DNA of 64,000 bases from Halichondria panicea (Eukaryota > Porifera > Demospongiae > Suberitida > Halichondriidae), in NCBI RefSeq assembly GCF_963675165.1, contig NC_087385.1:3224501-3288500 (forward strand). Direction: 5' to 3'. Of the stretch, positions 55,560-64,000 are shown in pieces (within the stretch, counting starts at the first letter, position 1; every line of letters begins with the position of its first letter). The notes beneath the pieces are model-generated. The model was given only the letters and a program-made list of their open reading frames with translations, was not told the DNA's origin and made no database searches. A program made the position numbers and the translations under genes.

Positions 55560-56330
55560 CGAGTGACTCCAATACAAGCATAATAGCCAGGCTGTTTCTT
55601 CCAAAGCTTGAACTTTACCCACACGAACTCAACTACTAATAGCTGTGTGTACTTTCTCACAAATTTCAGAAACAACATAACCAGCCAAACCTAAAGAAAT
55701 TGCCTCAGGATCAACAATATTCTCTGGCTCAGGTTTCATCTTCACTGGAACAATGTCACCACTTTTAATTATATCCTTAACTTCATGGAGAATGTTCTGA
55801 TACTCCGTATCACGAGTGACACCTATGCATTTAAATGGAACATAGCTCTCTTAAGTGTCTTCTTCTTGGGATGCAAACTCTCAGTTTCCATCATTAAGTA
55901 GCCAATCCCATACGATTAGAAAAACAAACTTGTCAAAAGCCTTTAGGTGTCGTATACATACACAACTTTACAAAACTCTTAAACCTGTAAGAGAAGTATA
56001 TAGTATTTGAGTATGCGCCAGTACAACAAAATTGGGAAGCAACTTACATCAACAAAACAATGGTCTTTAATAGTGATAGCAAAAGGGGTGGTAGACGGTC
56101 TAGAAGGGTCTGGAAAGTTCTGGTCTGATCTCAAGAATCCATCATACACACGTACAGATCCATCTAAATGTTCAAACTGAAATGTTCCTTGCCTCAGTTC
56201 AACTTCAATTACTGAAAAGCTTGGAATTCTGTATGTGAACTGTACACCTATGTTCAGCACAAAGACTTTTACCCCATTATTAATGGCACTGTCAACTGAA
56301 GTGTCTGGTATAGAACTTGTAGCGCACATT
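55560..56330 (-). CDS. HIRAN-like domain gene fragment
   Basis: The exon at 55860-55640 reads ESYVPFKCIGVTRDTEYQNI, VKDIIKSGDIVPVKMKPEPE and NIVDPEAISLGLAGYVVSEI, then (frame change) EFVWVKFKLWKKQPGYYACI with GVTRRGEWS to about 55560. The pattern EP-x-N-x2-D-x2-AI and (I)GYVV-x-E resembles the HIRAN fold, a 3-prime DNA-end binding domain of HLTF-type proteins; many free-standing copies occur in animal genomes. A preceding open stretch (56330-55979) reads VKVFVLNIGVQFTYRIPSFS and GSVRVYDGFLRSD and could be an upstream exon or the tail of the DIRS element. No start codon is assigned. Confidence 0.5.
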
Positions 56331-56334
56331 GCAT

Positions 56335-57232
56335 TTTTATTCAGCCTGAATCGGCATAATGATCCTTTTTTTACTAAAGAGCGTTGCTTCAGAAAGCTCA
56401 GGCGCACTGTTGTCGGACCTCCTCTGGACATACTGAAGATATGCTGAACTTTCCCACCTCCATAGCGTCTTTATGATGCAGTCCTTCTTAGCTGCCGTCG
56501 TTGTTGCTCCAACACGAAAACTGTGGCTGCAATAGGCCTCCCGCAAACCTTTTCGCAGCCTATCAACAAAATAATCGAGAACGAGATATCAATTTCCCAT
56601 CCGCGAAAACAAATAAGGGACCCTGCGAAGAACCTCTAGCACAAAGGTAGTTCAACAGGGGACACAAATCTGTTCCTGTCCGACCCAAGAAGATGTCTAT
56701 ACCCTTACGAAAGGGGTCTGTTTTGGACGCCTTAATGCGTACTTTGATGGTGTCCTGGTGATCCACCGCCAGATCCCTGTGGCAAGATAGATCATAGCTG
56801 TCATCATTGGGCACAGCCATTTCGCCACATCGGAGAAAACCGAAGAAAGCAACAAGCCGCCCCAAATCATTTTTGTGTCGGAAGACACATTCCGGTTGGG
56901 GTCATGGGCAAGCGAGGTTTGCCCTTTGAGCACGTACTCGAGACGATGCCACAGGGTGGCAAACCGATGCTTGTAACCTCCTGCTGCCATTTGCCATTTG
57001 AGAGTACCTCACTGCAGACAGGTACACCGCCAGGCAACAAATGAAGAGGCACATGATTCGGAAATGGTGACCACGAGAACATAGCACAAAATTTAATATA
57101 CCGGGCCTGACCCGCAGAATGAAACATACGTCCAGTCCAGTTGCGTGGCCGTTCCTGTGGAATTGCCTTGAGGCAGGTCTGGAAGAAGTGAGATAGTTTG
57201 TCTCTAGATAATGCATCTGCAGCAGTGTTCAA
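56335..57232 (-). pseudogene. DIRS tyrosine recombinase
   Basis: It starts with NTAADALSRDKLSHFFQTCL, the linker after RNase H, then YIKFCAMFSWSPFP. The core-binding helices read LVAFFGFLRCGEMAVPNDDS (FLRxGE motif with the first catalytic Arg), IKASKTDPFRKG (the K-(x)-S-K-T-D-(P/Q)-x-(R/F)-(R/K)-x-G motif, catalytic Lys) and YLCARGSSQGPLFVF. The C-terminal domain reads AYCSHSFRVGATTTAA (H-x-x-R) and LWRWESSAYLQYVQ (W and the nucleophile Tyr). All Arg, Lys, His, Arg and Tyr positions are visible, with stops near 56563 and frame shifts. It would integrate the circular DNA intermediate. Confidence 0.8.
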
Positions 57233-58100
57233 TCTCCACTATGGTGAAGCCAAACTCTGCCTTGAAAAAGGTCACATGGCCAACTTGTCTTTGCTTGTGC
57301 CTGAACGCACCACCGCTGCATTATCACACCTGACTTGAATAGAATGACCCTGGGATGACCTTCCCCACAAGGCACACGCTGGTCTGTGAAAAGGCCCATG
57401 AGATGCATCAGAGGTGACCACTGCCCCCTTGGATCATTCGAATACCATTCCACCTGCCAAGGAACAAACTCCACCAATGAAGGTCAGACCGAAATCCTTC
57501 TCAGGAATGTCCGCCCCGGTGGAACAAGCATTCCCAGCAGGGAGAGAACTTCCCTCTTTATGCACATGCATGCCTGTAGCCTTACCAATTTCAGCCTGTT
57601 AATTGTGTCAAGGCAGATCCCCAGGAAAGTCAAAACCGTTGACGGGCCTTCCACCTTATCGGGGGCCACTGGGACTCCCGACATGTCGCCAGGGCTGTCT
57701 GAAGGGAAGGGAGTGGGCACAATCCCCTAATCCAGGAGTCGTCCATCCCCAACGGCACCCGAATATCTTGGGGGCTGATCTCAAACCAAACGGTAATGCA
57801 GCATAGGGCCCCTTTCCATTTCATACCGAGAAGTCTCCAGTCTAGTTTCGCAAGAAGGGTGCCCTTGCCACACTGCCGGATTATGTGCACCGCCGAGTCC
57901 ACAGTGACGTACCACTGAAATCAGTGGGGTGTGATAGGTCAACTATGAGCCTCTGGCTGGTTTGCATTACCCCAAACCTATTCACATGAATACCAGGGGT
58001 GTCCACGGGCAAGGGGCTGTTCAATGAGCATTCTGTGCTATCAATCTCGCCGATTGCGTCTAATGCGAAAACCCGATGTAATGTCCCTGTCTGGGTGGGA
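57229..58100 (-). pseudogene. DIRS reverse transcriptase and RNase H, degraded
   Basis: Blocks: GKGTLLAKLDW joined directly to RLLGMKWKGA (the palm motif between them is missing), then ALPFGLRSAPKIF, GMDDSWIRGLCPLP (in the place of the Y-x-DD active site, here G-M-D-D, near 57743), VAPDKVEGPSTVLTFLGICL and REVLSLLGMLVPPGRTFLRR. RNase H follows with VVTSDAS and IQVRCDNAAVV in frames 57480-57280. Frame changes and deletions make it non-functional. The VEGP-x-T-x-L-TFLG-I block is typical of DIRS and related reverse transcriptases. Confidence 0.7.
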
Positions 58101-58346
58101 TGCTAGTAGCCTCTCCCACTCATAAGGTGTAACAATGGCCCCCAAACAGTCCAGCGGTGGGGCTACCACTTGCTCCAGTGCACGAACCATGTAGATGTAG
58201 CCACCTCCGGCTTCAAGAGCAAGGATCGTTCTTTTAACCCATCAGAACAGCCCCACCTCTTATTCCAAACTCACACCGCGGCGAAACTCACCCATCACAA
58301 CAGACGACCAGTACCCTCCCTTCAGACCATAATATTTAATGTCAAT

Positions 58347-58985
58347 TCAGCATGAGTAGCCTGCATGCACCAAGAAACACAACACAACACTCCCGTTTCT
58401 GCTAACAGTCACTCTTTTGACCGGCTTAGCCCGTGTACATGCCCCTGTACATTTGAGGCCACACGTTGCACAAACGTGCTTAAAACAAACGTGCTTAAAC
58501 CGACAGTACGGAGAGGAACATTTTCCGTCGTTCCAGTCAAAACACAGCCGGCGTCTGTCCGAGTGGCCCCTATCCGAATGCCTCAGGCGGGAGTCTCCCA
58601 GATTTCTACCCGTGGAAGGAGGGGCGAGGGCACAACACATGATCCGTCTGTCCTCCCCGCTGGCTCCCCCGCTGGTTCTGATTAGCCAGGGTTGCCTGCT
58701 GCAGGTCATAGGCCCTGACTAGAGTCTGGTATGCCCAGAGCTCTCTCTGGCTGTTTTTCAGGAGATCAGGAACTGCCCTCCTCCCCATGCCCCATGTTGC
58801 TTTGCTGGGACTTAATACTGTCTCGTCCCCGCCCACAACCGCACTGGTGCCACCCCCACTTGGGGTGAGAGGTGTGTCTTCTGCCCCGAACAATGGCAGG
58901 CTCAGGTCCCGCACTTCCAATGGGGGACCACCCAGGCCACTACCTGCAGGTCGCCGGAAATTAGCAATGTTTAATCTGGAACACT
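58347..58985 (-). pseudogene. DIRS gag-like protein with Cys-rich zinc motif
   Basis: The N-terminal part (58920-58606) is Gly/Ser/Pro rich: EVRDLSLPLFGAEDTPLTPS. It is followed by LWAYQTLVRAYDLQQATL. The C-terminal part (58600-58420) reads LCFDWNDGKCSSPYCRFKHV, then CFKHVCATCG, a C-x-W-N-x-G-x-C-x5-C-x3-H-x2-C type zinc motif found in DIRS gag-like proteins. FKHVCFKHVC arises from a short tandem duplication (aaacgtgcttaa, near 58478-58502). Likely binds the element RNA. Confidence 0.65.
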
Positions 58986-58999
58986 AAAGTGATGAATTT

Positions 59000-60270
59000 G
59001 GTCACTGACCTGGTGTGAGAATCTCTATTCCATCTGTATTGGGTGTCAACGGAGCCAGGGGTCGGCTATTCAAACATGCCTCTATCTGATTAAGCACTGT
59101 GGTCATTTCTTCGTATGTCAACTTAATTAGTTGTGACTCTTTTCAAATGTGCCTTAAAACTCTTTACTGCAGCCTCCCACAAGCCACCAAAATGAGGAGA
59201 GCGTTCCGGAATGAATTTTCAGACGATTCGTCTAGACGAGCAAAATTGCAAAATTCGGAAACAAGGCCTTGAACTCGCTGCTGATCAAGAAAATCGGAAA
59301 ACTCTTTTAATTCTCGGTTGGCGCCTACAAAGTTGGTGCCATGATCGCTCCATGATCGCTCCAGATCATAGACGGATGACCTCTTCGTGAAGTGAAGCGT
59401 CTTAGAGCAGCGATGAACGATTTTGCAGTGAGATCCGAAATCAATTCCAAATGAACGGCTTTAATCGTCATGGACACAAACACACCGACATAAGCCTTGA
59501 TGACGGTTGGCTTTCGGGGCCCGCATAATCAACACCAACGTTCTCGAAAACTGCGTCAGGGGTAACACGTTCCATTGGTATTTGACCCATTTTTTGAGGC
59601 TGTGGTCTGATGGAACCTCTAAGGCAAGTGTCTCAACACTGTTTTTCGACCTGTGACAATAATAATGCAGACGTCGGCACAATTCTGCAAAGAGCAATGT
59701 TGGACCTGCAGCTCCGTACGAATAATCACTCTAGTCAGAGAATGATTTCCATGCAATATAATTGGATGAAGGTTTGTATAGCACAGGGAAAATATTTAAA
59801 TTTCCTGCTACAGTGCTGCTACATGCAGCCCATAAAATCTGCACATTTCCTGAAAAATGGCAGGTGTCCTGCAAGTGTCCTGCAACCTACTTACAAAGGA
59901 TAGTGCAACGTTTCCTGTATAGTTTCCTTTACTATTCCTGAAGAAGTTCAGGACATGTGTAAGATTTATAAAGGAAAGTCTACAGGAAATTTTGTACTAT
60001 CCTGAAAGTATAGGAAATTTAGATATTTTTCCTGTGTAGGATATTTTCGAATTTCCTATGCATCCACCGACTCTGAGAACTCCAAAATTATCCAAGAAGG
60101 GCACAAGGATACTACGTCGGGAAATGTCAGATCCAATCTTGAGACTGTTAATTTCTTCCGGGAAGCAAGCACATTGAGATAAGCTAATCAAGAGAATTGA
60201 CTAAAGTGTTCTGACCGAGATTCAACTTACGACAATTGTTCAGAAAACGAATCACCCAAGCTGTGACGCG
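59000..60270 (-). pseudogene. BEL/Pao integrase, with MITE insertion
   Basis: The zinc-binding lead-in includes SILVPFLDNFGVLRVGGCI (60060-60120). The MITE at about 59779-60043 follows. The core resumes at YGAAGPTLLFAELC-like residues (about 59700), then VGVDYAGP (first catalytic Asp, about 59555), a frame change, and FIPERSPHFGGLWEAAVKSF with KAHLKRVTTN (carrying the catalytic Glu, about 59130-59220). It ends at DGIEILTPG (59005), where the BEL pattern LTPGHFLIG is cut. The next bases look like a splice donor (CAG|GTCAGTG), which may be accidental. Confidence 0.75.
59779..60043. mobile_element. Fold-back MITE with iterated ggaaattt motif
   Basis: The left end tagcacagggaaaatattta is mirrored at the right by agatatttttcctgtgtagg. 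The interior carries about ten copies of tttcctg or its complement (caggaaa, ggaaattt) in both orientations. A TA lies at each side. It interrupts the BEL integrase. The exact ends are uncertain by a few bases. Confidence 0.7.
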
Positions 60271-60429
60271 TTTAAAGCGAGTAAACATAGAATATCGATA
60301 GAGTGGATGATCGGGATCTACTGTCAAAACAAGGCATATCTCCCGTTCCTCTTCAGGTAGTTCCCATACTGCACGCAAGACTGCTCTGGCCATTGTGATG
60401 GATCGAGCGGAAGCCAACTTGGTCCACGC

Positions 60430-61570
60430 CACCAGAGATCAAAACTCACGAGTTGAGAGGGGAGAATTCCCCTAGATGCACAATCCGCTGGATTGTCAGT
60501 ACCACTTACATGACTCTACCTACTGGGTGGGATCTGATCCATTATGAATGAAATTCGATTACCCACAAAGGTTTTTAGATGTCTTGGATTTCCATTCAAC
60601 CAGCCGAGCACTATCGTGCTGTCCGTCCACGTGAATATGCTATCCATTGAAATAGAAAACAAGTCTCGAACGTGACGTAAGAGTTGGGATAACAAGTAGG
60701 CTCCACATAATTCCAAACGTGGAATGGTCAATCTCTTAATGGGTGCCACCTTAGTCTTAGCAATGACCAGGGAGATATGCACCTTCGAATCAGAATCGAT
60801 CATTCGGAGATACATGACACCTGCATATGCATTCTCCGATGCATCACAAAATCCATAGATTGTATCTGAGCATCGCTTGGAAAATAGCATCTACTAATCT
60901 GTTTGCTTGAGCAAGGGTAGCTCTTGTCTCCACTGTAACCAGGCATCTTTGATTTCATCAGGGACAATCTCGTCCCAGTCCACTTTTCTTTCCCATAGCC
61001 GTTGCAACAGTATCTTTGCTTGTATGAGAGTGGGGGCAAACCATCCGAGAGCATCAAAGGTTTTTGCTATGTCTGACACGAGTGCTCTCTTCGTAATGCA
61101 ATCGATGGATGGCAGACTAGCGACTGTTAGGTGAAAATGATCTGATCGTGTATTCCATTCAAAACCCAACGTTTTCGTTTGTTGATCGGCATCATGTATG
61201 CTGTGCGTCTCCTGGCAATTCCTCAGTTCAGATGAGATGTGATCAAGAACTGAAGAGTCATTTGAGTTCCACTTGCGTAGGCTCCACGTGAGAATAATTC
61301 TTGCAGCTGGCTCTGTAATTGGACAGCTTCTACTCGACTATTTGCTCCTGTTAATGCATCGTCCACGTAGAACGATCTTCTACAGCCTTAACTGCCAAAG
61401 GGTATTCATGAGCATGGTCCCATGGTCCAACATATTAGCTGCGAACGAGGATGCAGACACGCCAAAAGTGAGCCTTGTCATACGGAAGTCTTTCAATACA
61501 TCAGATCTCCACACGAAACGATGGAAGTCTCTGTCTTCAGCAGATAGCTCGACGGCTCGATACTAATGTC
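60430..61570 (-). pseudogene. BEL/Pao reverse transcriptase and RNase H
   Basis: In frames below 61570: SAEDRDFHRFVWR, MTRLTFGVSASSFAANML, FYVDDALTGANSRVEAVQ (YVDD active site at 61358-61369), LGFEWNTRSDHFHLTVASLP, LVSDIAKTFDALGWFAPTLI, LLQRLWERKVDWDEIVPDEI. RNase H: IYGFCDASENAYAGVMYLRM, LVIAKTKVAPIKRLTIPRLE and LCGAYLLSQLL, with WTDSTIVLGWLNGNPRHLKT. The YVDD motif and D-A-S/L-E/D-S residues are present, but four or more frame changes separate the segments. One is the doublet catggtcccatggtcc near 61414. Confidence 0.8.
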
Positions 61571-62547
61571 AGAAGTTAATGCAATGCGATGAAACCGAAA
61601 TCTGAGTAGTACATCTATTAGTTGCGGGTGTATCGTAGGGCCCACCATGAGGGTTTCGTTTAGCGATACTCCCGTTGACGATTTTGCAGAGTTGTGCTAC
61701 TTGACGCCTTGTACACTGCGTGCATGGGTAAGTAGAATACTTGGCACTGTGATCTATCGAAATCATTATTGGGTACAGGCCCTAAATCGAAGTATTCTCG
61801 TATAACTGCATCAAATGCTCCAAATTGATTCTTAGATCGCAGAGATTTTTCCAGAGTGAGGAATCTTCGTACCGCTTGTGAGTCTCCAATAGGTTTTACT
61901 TCAGGATTCCTTGGGAGAGGGACAACAAATCTCCCATCTTGTTTACGATAATGATGGGTTTGAAAGTGTTTCTTGACTTCACATTCCTCCTGAGACATAG
62001 GGGGGTTCGACCTTGGATGTTCTTCAAGTTCTGGGAACTTATGAAGAATGTCATTCCCAGACTCAGCCATAACATGCAGCGTTGCAATATGGGTGTTGGG
62101 TTGAATACCGTCAATCTTTCCACTAAGCACCCATCCAAATATAGTCTCGAAAGCTGTGGGTGTGCCTGGAGATCCAGTCCGCCGACCATGAAGATCTGCA
62201 CCCAGTAGAACATCAATCTTGCCCTAGTTTTAAACTGGACAAATGTTTCCAGTTAAGGTCATGTGCTACCGGCTGTAGAGTGTGACTTTAGGAATGATAA
62301 TTGCTGTGATTTCTGTCTCTCTTCCAGTACTGATAGGAGACACTTTAAAACTGGTTACAAACTGGATTGGTGTCCTGTGTTGGAGACCAGCAATTCCAGA
62401 GACAGTGATATTCTGACTTGTTCGTGGAAGTCGAAGAGTTTGAGCTAAACGCTCAGAGACAAAGGACACCGAAGAGGCATTGTCCAGAAGTGCACGCGCT
62501 TCTAGTGAGAAGCCATTGGGCGATGTGATCATGATCCGACATGTCAT
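61570..62547 (-). pseudogene. BEL/Pao protease and start of reverse transcriptase
   Basis: Protease block MTCRIMITSPNGFSLEARAL, LDNASSVSFVSERLAQTL (the D-(T/S)-(G/A) site appears as D-N-A-S), TSQNITVSGIAGLQ. Then the linker (I)DVLLGAD in another frame, with GWVLSGKIDGIQPNTH. RT N-terminal: HYRKQDGRFVVPLPRNPEVK, RRFLTLEKSLRSKNQFGAFD, AVIREYFDLGPVP and VFYLPMHAVYK. The block order and spacing match BEL/Pao pol. The protease Asp-Asn in place of Asp-Ser/Thr and several frame changes show decay. Confidence 0.75.
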
Positions 62548-63975
62548 CAGAAAGAGTGTTTGACTTCAAAGGGATTGCTGTGGCCGAAATAGCTGGAGTA
62601 ATCGCATCTGCATCAATGGGAGGGATGGCAGTAGATATGTGATTAGCACTCGCACTGCCAGTCTCGTTTTTGCGTTCCTCCAATTGCAATAGTGTATGGT
62701 GGGATCTTTGACACTTCTTGCACCGATGAATCGATTTGCAGTTTTTGATAAAGTGACCGCTACTCAAACAATTCATGCATAATTTTTTCTCCTTTAGGAG
62801 AGCATTTTACTATCATGGTTCATTGCCAGAGCGGATGCTTTTCGTTATTACATGAAATGCAGTTAGCACCAGACTCGTGGAAAACGTCTCGTAACAGAAC
62901 TAGAGTTATCTAGCTTACCGTATATCTTCTAATTTATCGGACACTTCTAATTACCCCGGACACTCTTTTGGGCAATTTTTGTTGTTCTAATACAACGGAC
63001 ACTCCAGTACTTTAATATTACATTTGTTCTAAATATCCGGACAATACCTTGAAAAGTTGAGTTACCATTCATTGACGGCAAGTAAGACTTAGAGTGCTGC
63101 AGTTAGATAGCTTTGAGTAGCTAGTTTTAGATAGCTAGTGCAACTATTCAGTCGTACCCTGTTAATATTAAACTTAGCTAGCTCACATGCAGTGCTTGCT
63201 TGTTCTAATTATTCCGGACACTTCACATGCTCTATAAAAATCTGTTCCAATTATACCCGGACAATTTCCAAAATAATTATTTTTTGCTGTCCGATAAATT
63301 AGAAGATATACGGTATTAGTCTTTTTGACTTGCTGTTGAGAACGGGACTCTGAAGCTTGAGCTCTGAGATTAATGAAGTCCAACAGGTCTTGATAATGAG
63401 GTACTTTGCGCTGGGTTTGGCTATGTTTTTGCCATTCGAAAGTGGTAGTAGCATCTAATTTCAACTCAAGCACGGATGGCCCAGGATCGTATTTCATTGA
63501 CTTCAGAGCACGGAGATGCTGCTGTGCCAAGTCGTGAAGTTTTCGTAGCTCTCTGCCGGTCCCTTCTTTCAAGGACGGTGCATCAAGGATTACCTTCACG
63601 TGTGCTTGATGAATAAACCGGGGTCTTGCATGAAGGCATTCAATTGCTACTGTATAATTCTCCCCAGACTGCGAGAATTACTACATTCGCAGAACCATTC
63701 TTTAGAGCGTGCTGAAGATAAACAAGTTTCTCAGAACATGACAGACTGGACCTTTCGTGTACTGACACAGAGAACTGCTCCCAAAACCTCCTCCAGCTTA
63801 ATATGTTTCCGTCGAACATGGGAACCTCTATTTTAGGAAGTTTTACTCCATCGTGTTCACCAGATCTCGCAACTGGTGCAACTGGCTTAATATCATCACT
63901 CAGTCTGCTAACTGTCAGTGCACATTCAAATAACAATCTCCAGACCCCTGTGATTGGTGTGGAGTTCATCCCCAT
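62453..63975 (-). pseudogene. BEL/Pao gag (interrupted by a MITE)
   Basis: Starts at about 63975. It contains VKLPKIEVPMFDGNILSWRR, FWEQFSVSVHERSSLSCSEK and LVYLQHALKNGSA, the canonical BEL gag opening. Next, HVKVILDAPSLKEG or a close variant, then LRKLHDLAQQHLRALKSM. The MITE 62916-63315 cuts it after QQQVKKTN. Left of the MITE come the zinc knuckles CISCNNEKHPLW and MNCLSSGHFIKNCKSIHRCK followed by CQRSHHTLL. Reading across the MITE with one TA leaves the frame open for a stretch, but a later one-base shift precedes the first knuckle. The knuckles bind RNA. Confidence 0.8.
62916..63315. mobile_element. Fold-back MITE, TACCGTAT family, with iterated internal motif
   Basis: 400 bp between TA dinucleotides (62916-62917 and 63314-63315). 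The ends TACCGTATATCTTCTAATTT and aaattagaagatatacggta are perfect reverse complements and extend into atcggaca and tgtccgat. Inside are at least five direct copies of ttctaat(t)a-x(3-4)-ccggacac. It splits the BEL gag frame after VKKTN. Confidence 0.85.
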
Positions 63976-64000
63976 AGTCTAACTCTAGTGATAGCAGGTC

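Larger units (their letters stand above)
56335..58985 (-). mobile_element. DIRS-like retrotransposon (gag, RT, RNase H, tyrosine recombinase)
   Basis: On the minus strand from about 58985 to 56335: gag-like region with zinc motif, reverse transcriptase, RNase H and tyrosine recombinase, the gene order of DIRS elements. Several frames. The left border of homology lies next to a second partial copy in inverted orientation at 54165-54310. The right border abuts the end of the BEL integrase homology, with no LTR between them. Confidence 0.8.
59000..63975 (-). mobile_element. BEL/Pao-type LTR retrotransposon, incomplete, with nested MITEs
   Basis: Gag, protease, RT, RNase H and integrase follow in BEL order on the minus strand. 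The 5-prime part, including the LTR, lies outside the window to the right; the 3-prime end is cut at about 59000, where DIRS homology begins. Two MITEs (62916-63315 and about 59779-60043) interrupt it, along with many frame changes. Confidence 0.85.

Noticed and set aside
58365..58722. Plus-strand ORFs at 58.4-58.7 kb
   Set aside because: Shadows of the minus-strand DIRS gag, which has the recognisable zinc motif.

Overview
This looks like nuclear DNA of an early-branching animal. Coding pieces are short, interrupted by GT/AG-type introns, and lie on both strands. There are no bacterial operons or ribosome binding sites. The sequence is AT-rich, with palindromic tetranucleotide runs, (TA)n, (CA)n and (TG)n tracts and many terminal-inverted-repeat elements. 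The mix of gene families (CACTA/tnp2, Helitron, DIRS, BEL/Pao, Ty3/gypsy, DUF6589, OTU, HIRAN-like, BEN, STPR, RPA-like) suggests a sponge or another non-bilaterian. That is inference; the sequence alone does not name the species.

The window is mostly mobile DNA at different stages of decay. From 1 to 10 kb there is a decayed CACTA transposase, an integrase-type helix-turn-helix exon, a HECT-like E3 ligase fragment and a fold-back MITE. From 11 to 22 kb there are a protein kinase gene, a CACTA transposase split cleanly by a 724 bp hAT-like element, an unrecognised coding stretch, a multi-exon gene of an unnamed family, a 110 bp hairpin and a second CACTA transposase. From 22 to 28.5 kb there is a Helitron with a Rep/PIF1 helicase, followed on the same strand by an RPA-like single-strand DNA-binding protein. 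From 28.6 to 34 kb there are a LINE C-terminal fragment, a minus-strand STPR-repeat gene with a tandemly duplicated exon, a BEN-domain gene and an OTU-protease fragment. From 34.9 to 38.2 kb there is an internally deleted Ty3/gypsy element. From 41.8 to 45 kb there is a DNA transposon bounded by a 9 bp target duplication, with a ZAD/DUF6589 transposase and a RecQ-like helicase pointing at each other. From 45 to 53.8 kb there are a hAT fragment, a satellite array, a second copy of the hAT-like element, a large inverted repeat and a Tigger-like MITE. From 54 to 64 kb there are an unnamed gene fragment, a HIRAN-like gene, a DIRS element, and a BEL/Pao element carrying two MITEs.

Three themes deserve a second look. 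First, the DUF6589/RecQ transposon is complete at its ends and fits an Academ-like (helicase-bearing) design. Second, exact tandem duplications, mostly 8-18 bp, are scattered through the whole window and repeatedly break otherwise open frames; they are either a real mutational signature or an assembly artefact. Third, several MITEs share the terminal TACCGTAT but have interiors built from repeated copies of their own end motif. A 364 bp segment inside the Helitron is precisely inverted between two TGCA sites.
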